Assembly: GCA_024760905.1 (NCBI GenBank) | Contig: CM045733.1 | Coordinates: forward strand, 14,435,001 to 14,499,000 | Direction of reading: 5' to 3' | DNA from: Plotosus lineatus | Lineage: Eukaryota > Chordata > Actinopteri > Siluriformes > Plotosidae | DNA length: 64,000 bases | Shown here: one piece after another, positions 20,885 through 32,800 of the stretch | Layout: each line of letters opens with the position of its first letter | Numbering within the stretch: the stretch's first letter is position 1 | The notes under the pieces: model-generated | What the model saw: the letters and a program-made list of their open reading frames with translations, nothing else | The model's database searches: none | Told to the model about the DNA's origin: nothing | Made by a program: the position numbers and the translations under genes

Positions 20885-23623
20885 TGAGTCCGTCCATTCA
20901 CTTGGAAGTGAGTTCATCTTCGGCAAGTGATAGCACCCTCAAGCCTTCCTACTTAGGGTTACAGGTTTCAGACATTGGCAGAAGGATGTCTGGTGGTGCA
21001 AGCGGCAGATGAGCCGACATGCCAATGGCGCTTACACCAGGTAGCATGCTGATAAGCCTCAAAAGGTGGGACCTAAGGATGGCATCAATTAGCAAGTTAG
21101 CTGCCACTGTGGGGGCGACTTCTTCGTGAGCGATGTACGTTGCATGTTTGGGTATGTGGCCTCGAGGACCAGAGAGGCAGTCTGGTGGAGGCACAACACC
21201 AACTGGCTTTAATACCGTGCAAGGTGTTTTGTTTTGAGTGTGTAGGAAGACCTGTGGCGATAGAGTGTATGTGATGGCAGCAGGCCTAAGTAGCTGGGGG
21301 CTGCTAGCAGAAGCTCTGGACTCAGGCGGCTTGCATGTGATGGTCGCAACTCAAACTGACTTACGAGTACCAGTTTGTTGAGGCAGCAATGTGAGTGTCC
21401 AGGCAGACCTCTTTAGGGATAGCACTGCCTGCCTTGGAATGGGAAGCCCCTCGAAAAGGTGGGGTAAAAAAAAAAAAAAAGCGTTCTCAGTTGTATACCT
21501 GGCTGGCTAGCCGCAATCAGCGGGACTTCTTTCAAAGCGTTAGAACCTCAAAATCAAAGATGACTATTGCAACATGGAATGTACAAACGATGCTAGATAA
21601 TGATAATCGACTTGAATGTAGAACAGCTTTGTTTGCAAGGGAATTGAAGACTGGCATTGAGATTGCCGCCCTTCAAGAGACATGCCTTAGAGGCTCAGGG
21701 ACAGCGCCAAGAAGTAGAACACATTTTCTTCTGGGTTGGAAAGACCACAGCACGTAGAGAAACAGAAGTTGCCTTCACAATCCACAACACAATTGCCAAG
21801 AAGTTACCATCACTACCTACAGTGATTTCACCCAGACTTATGTCTGTAAGAGTGCCTATTGAGAAAGGTCGTTATTTAACTCGAGTGAACGTGTATGTGT
21901 ACCAACGATGTCTTACACTGTCAAGGAAAAATTCTACCAAGAACTCACTCATGTAATGCTCAAGGTTTCCAAAGAAGACAAGCTCCTAATATTAGGCGAT
22001 TTTGATGCTTGAGTTGGAACAGACTGGGAAACCTACTCGGGTGTCACAGGCAAATTCGGAAAGCTGAAAAAGAACGTGCAGATTGCGGAAACCATTGGGG
22101 CATATCACTGTTGGCCATAGTGGGCAAAGTTCTTGCAAAGATAGTCTTGAATAGATTAAAGACCATTGCAGAAGAAGTACTTCCTGAGTCTCAGTGTGGT
22201 TTCCGGGCTGGCCGCGCCACCTTAAACATGATCTTTATTCTGAGACAGCTGCAAGAGAAGTTAGCAGAGCAGCACCAACCTCTTTATATAGTATTTGTGG
22301 ATTTTACAAAGGCTTTTGATATGGTCAACCGCACAACTCTATGGAAGGTCCTTGAAGCCTTGGGATGCCCAGATAAGCTTGTAAACATAATAAGGCAATT
22401 TCATGATGGAATGTGGACATAGGTCTTAGTTGGAGATGAACACAGTGAAACCTTTCTGGTCAACCATGGTGTGAAGCAGGGTTGCGTACTGGCTCCAACT
22501 CTTTTCTCCCTTGACCTCACAGCTGTATTGGATACTACTTCAGGACTACTAAAGAAGGCTTGAACAAGGGTGTTTTCATCTGCACAAGAAATGATGGTAA
22601 ATTTTTCAACCTCACTTGGCTTAGTGGACACACGAAAATACAGGAGATGTGTGTCAGAGAACTATTATATGCTGATGACGCTACCCTTGTAGCTAGAAAT
22701 GCAGCTGATGTGCAGCAGACTGTGGATCGTTTTTCCTCTGCAGCTGATATGTTTGGATTAAAGATTAATATCTCTAAGACCGAATTACTTTATCAACTTC
22801 CATTGAAATCCCAGAGACGATTATGGTCCATAACAAACCTCTGATGACAACAGAGTCCTTTGCTTACCTGAGTAGTACCATTACAAACACAAACTCTGCT
22901 GATCTGGAAGTGGAACGGAGAATCATGTAACACTAAGGCCTATGGTGCGCTACAAAAGAGACTCTGGAGTTGCCATAACATCAGCACTAAAACCAAAGTG
23001 AAGATATACTCAGCCGCAATCATCCCCTGTTTGCTCTATTCCTTCAAGTGTACTACTCTCTACCGCAGACACATCAAAACTCTGACAAGACTTCAGCTTC
23101 ACTGCCTATGCTAATTTTTAACATCAAGTGGCAAGACTGTATCCCAGATGTTGAGGTTTTGAGATGTGCCAACACAGTTAGTGTTGATGCCCTAATAATA
23201 ATGTCACAACTTTGTTGGGCCGGGCATGTATGTCGGATGTCTAACAACAGACTGCCTAAAGCAGTATTCTACTCTGAACTTTCTCAAGGAAAGAGGAGCC
23301 AAGGTGGACAGAAACTACGTTACAAAGCTGTGCTAAAGCGACACATGAAGCGAGCAGGCATCGTACATGACAACTGGGAAGTTGAAGCCGTCCAGAAAAC
23401 CAAATGGTGCGGAATTTTGAAGAAAGCCCTGTCAGCGGTTGAAGATCAACGTCACATGAATACCAACGTGCACATGACCAGCGTCACTCAGTAGCTGCCT
23501 CTCGCAATTATCAATGCCTCAAATGTCAATGTTTTTGCACTTCTCGCAGCCCACATGACAGCCTGTCTGCGATAGGTCCCATGCAATTCAACTCAAGACT
23601 GTCAACTTCACTACCGAAGGACA

Positions 23624-23625
<2 letters not shown>
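20885..23625 (+). mobile_element. Third LINE type, APE/RT, nearly complete but internally deleted
   Basis: A GC-richer leader (20885-21557) precedes an endonuclease start MTIATWNVQTMLDNDNRLE with ALQETCLRG. After a deletion the RT follows: CGNHWGISLLAIVGKVLAKI, SQCGFRAGRATLNMIFILRQ, FVDFTKAFDMVNRTTLW, HGVKQGCVLAPTLFSLD, LLYADDATLVARNAADV, then a C-terminus with CWAGHVCRMSNNRLPKAVFY ending at about 23494. Frames change at several points, so it is dead. It ends against a TA microsatellite. The clade is not resolved. Confidence 0.87.

Positions 23626-23679
<54 letters not shown>
23626..23679 (+). repeat. (AT)n microsatellite
   Basis: About 26 AT units directly after the LINE 3' end; it may have grown from the LINE tail. 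Confidence 0.95.
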
Positions 23680-23681
<2 letters not shown>

Positions 23682-23839
23682 CAACTCCAGCCACAATTAT
23701 TAGGAAACATGTTCAAGAAGGAACTTCAACATGGCATGTGGCCAAAGAGGCTCGCCATTACCACCCAACTGTCGCCAACAAACCTGCTGTCCGTATAACA
23801 AAAAAGTGAAGGTTATAAAATGTGTATACATACTAGTTG

Positions 23840-24005
23840 TACTACATCAATAGTTGTATCTTTCCCCATTTATCTAATCGAGGATTAAGAGTCTTGCTCA
23901 AGGGCCCAACAGTGGCAGCTTGGCAATACTGAGCCTTGAACCCCATTATCTGGATGACTAAGACAGAGCCATAACCACTGATGCAGCACTGCTCTAGAAT
24001 TATAC
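23840..24005 (-). mobile_element. SINE family V fragment
   Basis: Minus strand: AGCAGTGCTGCATCAGTGGT head, GGGGTTCAAGGCTCAG, and CTGTTGGGCCCTTGAGCAAG, the common fish SINE with CCCTTGAGCAAGGC-like body. Confidence 0.7.
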
Positions 24006-24375
24006 TGACTGGTTCCATAATTAAAAAAAAAAATAATGAGTGTGAGGTTTAAAATTTTGCAAAACAACAGTGTTCAGCTATTAAACTAGAACAGATTTTG
24101 TCACATCTGTGATTTGTGAACTGTGTTTTTTGCTCCGCAGGGAAAAAAAGTGGAATGAACATCGTCAAAGTGCAGTGATTCCATATTTTTTGCCTGGGTT
24201 GTATAAAACTGTGAAATACCCCAGAAATATCAGCTGCCTAGAATTGGATTGGTTTTCAAACCATCACACACGCACAAACATTATGTGCAAATAACAAGCA
24301 GTTTCTATAGGCACACAAATTCTGGACCATTTACATATACACAGTGGAGAAAAAAACGTGTCTGTAGGCGCACTG
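24006..24375. other. fbh1 3' flank / 3' UTR region
   Basis: No gene on either strand. Part of it must be fbh1 3' UTR, but no canonical AATAAA is visible in gene orientation. Confidence 0.45.
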
Positions 24376-24543
24376 TTACAGAAGAGCCAGCAGCATGGCG
24401 ATGTTAATAGGTAGCTCAAGTCTTTCTTCTGTGTAAAACATAGACCGTATTGTCTCTGGTGGAGAGAGTAGAAAAGCTAAAGGACCTACACGCTGTTCCA
24501 CGCACGAAGCACAGAAAACCCCTCCATCTTCTGCACTGTCCAT
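24376..24543 (-). CDS. fbh1: fbh1 coding exon 21 with stop
   Basis: Encodes [20 protein letters not shown] through [13 protein letters not shown] and a TAA stop at 24376-24378. It aligns with human YLCHSCAEQRIGPLAFL and adds the C-x2-C pair. The acceptor TTCTCCAG sits 9 nt after a (TG)29 tract in the 149-bp intron 20. No AATAAA was found on the minus strand in the roughly 1.5 kb downstream, so the polyadenylation site is unknown. Confidence 0.94.
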   Translation of the reverse strand: MDSAEDGGVFCASCVEQRVGPLAFLLSPPETIRSMFYTEERLELPINIAMLLALL

Positions 24544-24550
24544 CTGGAGA

Positions 24551-24614
<64 letters not shown>

Positions 24615-24882
24615 TATGGTAACAGTGTATATAAAATGAACCTCAGAGCCCAGTGTGGACTCCTGATGACATTTGAAATAAATGGAACCTACATATCTGA
24701 TAGGGAGTCTGTGCATACTGAGCGGCGACTCCATAGTGATCATGTTGGGACACTCTCTGATGCTGCAGCGGCGGTTCTGATCCTTATCCAAAAGTGTACT
24801 GCTCAGCTCAAACCTCAGAAAGTATTCCTGCAGCCACACACATGAAAAGTACATTTTGATCTTCTGCGCACGCACGCACGCA

Positions 24883-24947
<65 letters not shown>

Positions 24948-26795
24948 GCAGTTGTGTTCAAAATATCAGTGTTTGAAAAAGTGAATGCAGTGGTATAACT
25001 ACACATTCTCTTCCAAATCAAAACATAAATAAAATTTAAAGCATTTGTGTTATTCCTTGAAAGAAATTGAAGAAAAATGAACATTAGAAAGTTAAAAAAA
25101 TATCAGTGTCTGCTTTCTTCTTGTGAAAAATGTAAGATTTTGTTTTCCTTTGAATCTCTGAACTAATATTTATTTGTATAATCACTGTTTCTGAGAGCTG
25201 CTGCACATCTGTGTTGTAGAGTCGACCAACTTCTGGTACCTGTGAGCAGGTTTTCCAGCCCAGGATGATTGTACCACATTCCACAGTTCTTCTGTATTTC
25301 TTGGTTTTGCTCAGAAAAAATAACAATCTTACTTTCATTGGTCCACAAAATGTTGCTCCGTTTCGCTTCAGGCCAGTCAATGTGCTCTTTGATAAATATT
25401 AACCTCTTCAGCACATCTTTTTTTCAGCAGTGGGACATTGTGGGGGTTTCTTGTCGATAGCTCAGCTTCCCATAGGCGTCTTCTAATTGTAACAGGACTC
25501 ACAGGTAACGTTAGACCTTCTCTGGTCTTCCTGGAGCTGGTGGTTGAGTCCTTGCCATTTTGGTTCTTCTTCCATCCATTCGAACGGTAGTTTCTCAATT
25601 TCTTTCACGTCTTTCAGGTTTTGGTTGCCATAGTAAAACATTTGTAGTTATTTTATCTACGCAGCCTGTAATTTTCTGCACTTTCCCCCTCTCCAATCAA
25701 CTTTTTACTGAACAATGTCTAGAATGACCCATTTTCCACAGAATTTCAAAGAGAAGTGTTCTATAACCTACATGCTACATTTACACTTTAATATAGGCCA
25801 GTCTATAAAGTTGCTCCATTCTTTTCTTTTATTGTTTATTAATTTATACTATTTATGTATCTACTTATTTATTTACTTATATAATATATATGTACGTGTG
25901 TATGCTTGTATTTGTATCTATTTTTGCACCCCCTACTGATGGTACCTCAAGAGCCTGTAACAGTGAATTTCTCCATTGTGAGATTAATAAAGCTGTATCT
26001 TATCTTATCTTATGTTCAACGTTTTTCAAAAAACGAATGACATCACTAATTGAACTCCACACTGTTATTATTTTCAAAACAAACCTTTCAATTAGTGATT
26101 TAATTGCACAGAATCAGCAGCATGCAGGTCAGGACTGTTGTGTCTGTTGGATTCTATTATGCTACTATTGAGGTTTTGCAGTCACGTAATGCCTGTACCT
26201 TCATGCGCCATCTTGGACGGCAAGCGTGATCCAGAACACACACACACACGATTCACTAAGCATGGCTTCAACAACAACCGATAATGACAGCGAAAGCAAA
26301 ATATGTGAGAGTGTTGAAGGCAAAAGCAATGACACTATCATATTGTCAGACGTTGTCAATCATCTGTCAGGTGACCAGAGGGTGGGGTATCTGAGTAAAA
26401 TAAAGCAGCTGGGGATTGCCGATCCATATCCAATGCCACAGTCAATGTTTAGGAATGTGTTAGGATGCGACCATTCTTCCCTTCCTGCTTTTGCCTACTT
26501 GGATCTTTGTACATATGTTGTCCACGGCCCGTCTCCATTTACTGGAAAAGAGTTAAAAGCTTACAAATCAATGGAAGCTTACAAGTATTTTGTTGCCAGA
26601 TTTGTAAGCTGTATGCAACAATGGGAGCCAGGAACCGGGAAGAGAGACTCCCACCTCATAACGGATAAGGCGCGCGTTCTATCCCCAAATAGAGCTACAC
26701 AAACAAGAGCTTATGCAGTAATACATTAAAATTATCACTGCTTATAATGGTTGTATAAATTCACATATTTTATTTATATATAAGCCTATACAGAG

Positions 26796-26826
<31 letters not shown>

Positions 26827-29800
26827 TTTTTTTTTTTATAGCATCAATTTTATTTTTACCGGATGCTACCTCAATGACAATAGCCACCCTAGGCCCTATA
26901 TAATAATGTATATTTTCCTGATACAAAGTGTTCCCTGCATATTCTACTGTATTCTGTTGGATTCCAGTCTTTCCTATTTACCGCTGCGATCACTTGGCTT
27001 TTTTTCTCTCCGGGTCAGATGGAAAACGATAAAATGACAGTGCAGGCTTTACTCCTCTGTCTATTTGCACAGTCAACAGCGCAACACAATATAACCAAAC
27101 TTACTGGTTATTTTGTATCATTCTGGGGAAGTTAGTAACTGACAAACAACATCCAGTTGGGGAATGTTGAACCACTATTAACTTATTTTAAAATGTTTAG
27201 CAATGTTGAATGAGTGAGCGCTGTCCGGATCATGCCGTCCAATATGGTAGATAAACAAAAGTCACGTGACCCTGTGACGTCACGTGCTAAACCTCAATAC
27301 TACATGATAGTAGGCGGCACGGTGGCGTAGTGGTTAGCCCATCCGCCTCACAGCAAGAAGGCCTGGGTTCGATTCCTGGCCTTGGCGTTTCTGTGCGGAG
27401 TTTGCATGTTCTCCCTGTGCTCGCGTGGGTTTCCTCTGGGTACTCCAGTTTCCTCCCACGGTCCAAAAACGTGCACAGTAGGCTAATTGGCTGTTCTAAA
27501 TTGCCCGTAGGTTCGCATTGTGCAGAAGGCAATGGCAAACCACTGCACTATCCTTGCCAAAAAACCTCCATGAAGATGACAATCAAAATGTTATCCTTCA
27601 TGGCAGGTCACCAAGAGTTGTCCTACGACTCGGAAGGTACCAGACCAAACCAGACATGACATTAAATTATTTGCCGTGTTGAAATATCATTTCTAAGAAC
27701 AACACTGATCAGGTTAGTGATGTCTGACTGATATTTGAACACAATTGTACGTACGCGCACACACACACACACGGACGGATGGACAGACATACATATAGAT
27801 ATTTTGTTTGTTTTTTTAAACAGAACATAAAGCAAGCAGTGTTTCAAACATTCCAGATATATAATTTGGAAATTTAAATGCCACTGACCCCATTTTCCTA
27901 CGATCTTAAGATATACGAATTAAAATAAAAATAGTTCTGTGCATCTCAACTGTGGGTTTGTATTACATGGCCCAGTGTATTGGATCTTTTGTCTTTTGAC
28001 TTATCTTAAGGCAGCTTATTGGTCTTCGAGATGAAATTCTGAGTAAAGCTACTCACCCCTGCCAGTGTGAGGATGTTACTGATGCTCTTGGTGATGTATA
28101 GTGCCCTCTTAGCTCGTGTTACAGCCACATACAGCAGGTTCCACTCATCTGCATCAGCTTCTCTTATACCTATCGACACACAGAGAAATAGCTTACTGGT
28201 TTTACACTGATAGTTTCTGTTTAAACGACTATATGCACAGTTATTTGAAAACTGAGTCTCATAACGATATCATTGAGGTCCAAGTTAACATGTAAAATTC
28301 CAGGAATTTGACACATCCACACCATTTACTGACATAATTGTGTTGGATGTGTTAAAAGGTTTAAATTAAATAATTTTCAATGCAGTGGGAAACTAATAAT
28401 ATAGTAAAACCATAATTCTTTTAATTTGGCCTCAATGACATCATTCTACGACTCAGTTTTTAATATGATAATAAAATTGTTAAAATAGAAGTTATCAGTC
28501 TATGAGTTGCACAGAGACAGATTTGAATTTTAAGCTGATTTAGCTTCACCCTTAACAAATGTCGTCTTTGCCTTTAAATAAGTTCTTCACCAAATGAGAA
28601 ACTATTGCTTCCTGTAATGCATTTCCGGTCTTTAAAGATTATATAAATGGTAAACATTTTCTTTGTTAAATAATAATGCCTTTGTAATCACTGTGAATAT
28701 CAAAAATGTAAATATCTATGAATGTACTAGTGCAATAGGACTGTCTTATCCTGATTGGCTCATTTTCTATGAGATATTCGATATTATCCTGAGAGGATAA
28801 TGCTTGAATCAAATCAGCTTCAATCAACCAAGTTTGTCACAGTCATGAGCGCATCATCACACTTAAACATAAGAGAATAAACGATAACAAAATTGTTGCA
28901 TTGCTTATACACAGTACACAGCCAGGAACTCGTCTGCATTTGGCACAGAAAAAAATAAATAAATAAATAAATAAATTTAAAAACATATAAACACAAACAC
29001 ACTCTCACAAGCTCCGTGTGTCACTTGCGACAAACACCTCACATTCAAAGGGGAAGGACTTAAGCAGTGCGCTTTAATTGAGGTGAGCGTGCGGTTTGTT
29101 TATAGAGATCTACCTGTGTGCTCCAACCTCCGCTTTTATAAGTCACCCTATGCGCCTGTCTATTCTGGGACCGACCTCGACCGATCCGATATGAAATTAG
29201 TATTGGCAGTCCGTATAGTGTATTTTGGCAAAAGTTTTACGCCGGATACTCTTCCTGTCGTAACCCTCTGCATTTATCCGGGCTTGGGACCGGTGTGAGG
29301 ACGGACACTTGTTTGTGTCCATTCTCACGGCTGCATTTCATTCAGCTGCATCTACCCAGTCAAATTAAATATACAACACATACTTTCCCTCAGTCTCTGC
29401 TTGCTTGTGACATAATGATTCATTCTGACTGCTGTACTTAAAAATTAATGGATTATTTATTTATTGAATGGCTGCACACTGTGCTAAAAGTCAGAGCTTC
29501 ACTCAGTTGCTTCTACCCAGCCAACCTAGCTAATAACACACAACTTCTCTGTCAGTATGTGCTTTGCTTTCAGTATGATGATTTAAAATAAATAGCGTTC
29601 CCATTATTATAAATAAAACAAGACAAAATATGAGCTTTACATGTGCACTCAACAGTTATAATAAAATGGTCACTGCAAACGTGAATCTTTACATCCAAAT
29701 CTGCTCTGGAGATGTTGCTAAACCATTTAGCTCCCCTTTTTCTGAAGAGTTCTTTTGCATGCTTGCCCTGGCTCTTTATAACTGTGGCAAAACTGAAAAG

Positions 29801-32800
29801 AAAAAAAAGCTTTTCTCTTTCCCTCTCCACGCAGTTGGTGCAACCAATTAAGGCATTTTGATTTATAATTTAAGTTGTATATACACAGCCTCCACAAGGC
29901 CACCCGTATAGTGCCACAGAAGTTCTCATTGGCCTCCGGATTGTGATGAGTATTGCAGAAGATATACAGGGATCCCTCACTTTCTGTGGTTAATTGTGAC
30001 CGAGAGACCCCCCCCCCCCCCCTCCCGTGACCGCCAATTTCCGCGAAGTAGGATCGACCCCCCTGACTGACGTATATGTACATGTATATGTGTATATATT
30101 ATCACAATTTACATATTCAGAGCTATAAATCAGGGGTCTCCAATCTTATCCACAAAAGGCCAGTGTGGGTGCAGGTTTTCACTTCAACCAAACAGTAGCC
30201 ACACCTTCCACCTGTTTCAATCATCGATGATCAAAAGAAAAAAAAAAAAAAAAAAAAAAACTACATTCCACATTCAAATCTGGAGTGGAGCCATCTTGGT
30301 GAGATCACCTTGCTTTAAGTCTTAGGTGATCTCACCAAGTGAGATCTCACCAAGATGGCGCCACTTCCGAATTGAAACAGGATGTTCAATCTATTTTTTT
30401 TTCATTTCTTTTGATGATCAGTGATTTAAACAGGCCCTTTGTGGATAAGATTGGAGACCCCTGCTATAAATGCTTATAATAACAATTAAACATTCAAAAT
30501 AACGCAGAAGATGAAAATAAAATATAAATACACACACATACAGATGCGCGCCGCACGCACACTCAGACGCGCGCCTCACATAAAAATGTAAGTAGTTTTT
30601 GGGGTTTATTGAGTGTTTTTTTGTTTTTATTTGTTTGGGGTTTTTTTTTTTTTTGCCTAATTAGCCTTGTTTTCCTTCACTTTCCCCCTATTTTTCCTTA
30701 ATTTCAGTATTTTTTATTTTTCAATGAATTGATATTTCCTTTTGGCTTTTCCCTTTTTCAGGGGTCGCCACAGCGAATGATTCGCACATTTGATTTGGCA
30801 TAGGTTTTTACGTCGGATGCCCTTCCTGACACAACCCTTTTTAGCAAGGGACAGAAACACGCTGATGGCTTTGCAGCTACTCTTTACAAAAGTCAGCAAT
30901 GGTTCTTTTAGATGCCTCTCACCATAGACAGCGAGAGACATGGCCTGCCTTTTATCGATGCATATTTTTGAAAAATCGGCGATGCATTGAAGCCGCAGAA
31001 ACTGAAGCACGAAGTAGCGAGGGATCACTGTACTGTATACATTTAGTGTGCTTTCCCTCTGATGTCGTATATACAAAACAATTATTCACAATAACCTTGA
31101 GGGAATGCCACTGAACATAACTATTTTGGTACTAATATAAAAATTGTTAATTAGAGCCAGTGCATTAGTCTACACTTAATATGATCCTGGACCAAACAGG
31201 TTTGAGAATTCAACACTGTTGATGTATATGAATACTGTAATTATAAACCCTAATCAGAAATAAAAAGCGGCATAAACCTGAGCTCATGTTCATTCTCTGC
31301 AGGTTGTGTCTGGAGCAGGGCACTTTCATAAAGTCATCCATCACCACCACTCTATCAAATTCCAGACCCTTGGATTTATGCACTGTGCCCAAAATATAAT
31401 CTATTAAAAGAAAGACAAGATTAAGACACTTCTACTTTTAATACAGTATATGTGAAAACTTCTAATACAATATATGTGAAAACAAGAACACATTGAAACA
31501 CAGTTTGAGAACTACCACTACACTTCCATTTAATTAGTTATGAGGAAACCAGACATTGAATTATCAGAGTGTTCAGTGATCCAGTATCTGCAGAGTATCT
31601 GACCTGCATTGTCCGGGTTGCTCTGAACACATTTGTACAGCCGATCCACCAGTGCGGGAATGCGTGCGCTGTATTTTTCCACCACAGAGAGTCTGGCCTC
31701 CAGCTCACGATCTTCTGTGTGTGTAGCATACATCTTCAGTCCTCCGTAACCGCCCAGCTTCGCCTTACAGAAACTCCGGATGAATGGGTCCTTAATCAAC
31801 AGGTTTTCTGAAAATACCGCCAAATAGGATCATGTTCCATGCACAAAAAGCTAGCGCTTTCAATTTTCTCTCTGCTGACATGGCAACATGCAAACAAAGG
31901 AAACTGAAAGCTTAAATCACTAAATCCAAAGTGATTCCATTTTATTTCCACTTCACTATGTTTTGTGAATTCAATGCAGCAGTGAGAGAGGCACAAGCCA
32001 GTGTTCATCCTCACGCTGGTCCCAAGCCCGGATAAATGCAGAGGGTTGTGTCAGGAAAGGCATCCGACCTAAAGCATTCGCCAAATTTGACATGCAGATC
32101 ATCAATACGACTTTCATACTGGATCGGTCAAGGCCCAGGTTAACAACGACCACCATCAGTGCTGTTAACCAACAGGGTGCTGGTGGAAACTGGGCTACTG
32201 TTGGTCGAAGAAGGAGAGACAAGAGGCGTGTCCATAGTTTTAGTAGAAAAAAGAGGAAAGGCATGAGTCTAGGACTGAGAGTAGGGACTTTGATTGCAGG
32301 AACTATCACAGGAAAAGCTAGAGAGCTGGCTGACATGATGCAGAGGAGGAAGGTGGACATACTGTGTGTTCAGGAGACCAGGTGGAAAGGTAGCAAGGCT
32401 AGAAGCTTAGGAGCAGGGTTTAAGCTGCTTTATCATGGTGTGGATGGGAAGAGAAATGGACTAGGAGTCATCTTGAACGAGGGGTTGGTCAGGAATGTTC
32501 GACAAGTGAAAAGAGTGTTCAGACAGAGTGCTGAGCCTCAAGTTAGAAATTGAAGGTGTGATGTTCAATGTTGTTAGTGCTTATGCCCCACAGGCAGGAT
32601 GTGAGCTAGAAGAGAAGGAGAGATTCTGGAGTGACTTAGATGAAGTGATGCAGAGTACCCCCAGAGGTGGTGTGCCTCTTTCAGCATAGGATGGTGGTGT
32701 GCATGATGATGCTGATTGTGAGGAAGGTGAAGAAGGCAAAGGCAGAGCAGAAGACAAAGTGGTGAAAGCTGAAAAAGGAAGAGTGTTATGTTGTCTTCAA

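Larger units (their letters stand above)
29967..31030 (+). mobile_element. pogo-type MITE 'GATCCCT' family, copy 2, with two nested insertions
   Basis: TA-flanked: CAGGGATCCCTCACTTTCTG ... AGTAGCGAGGGATCACTG. A hAT-type MITE (30131-30463) and a SINE (30733-30960) are inserted. In the unfilled copies at 36281 and 57875 the sequence at the hAT site is continuous. Confidence 0.9.

Noticed and set aside
29570..30083. Minus-strand frames of 86 and 118 aa
   Set aside because: They cross the border of the pogo-type MITE and match no fbh1 exon; all expected fbh1 protein blocks are already accounted for.
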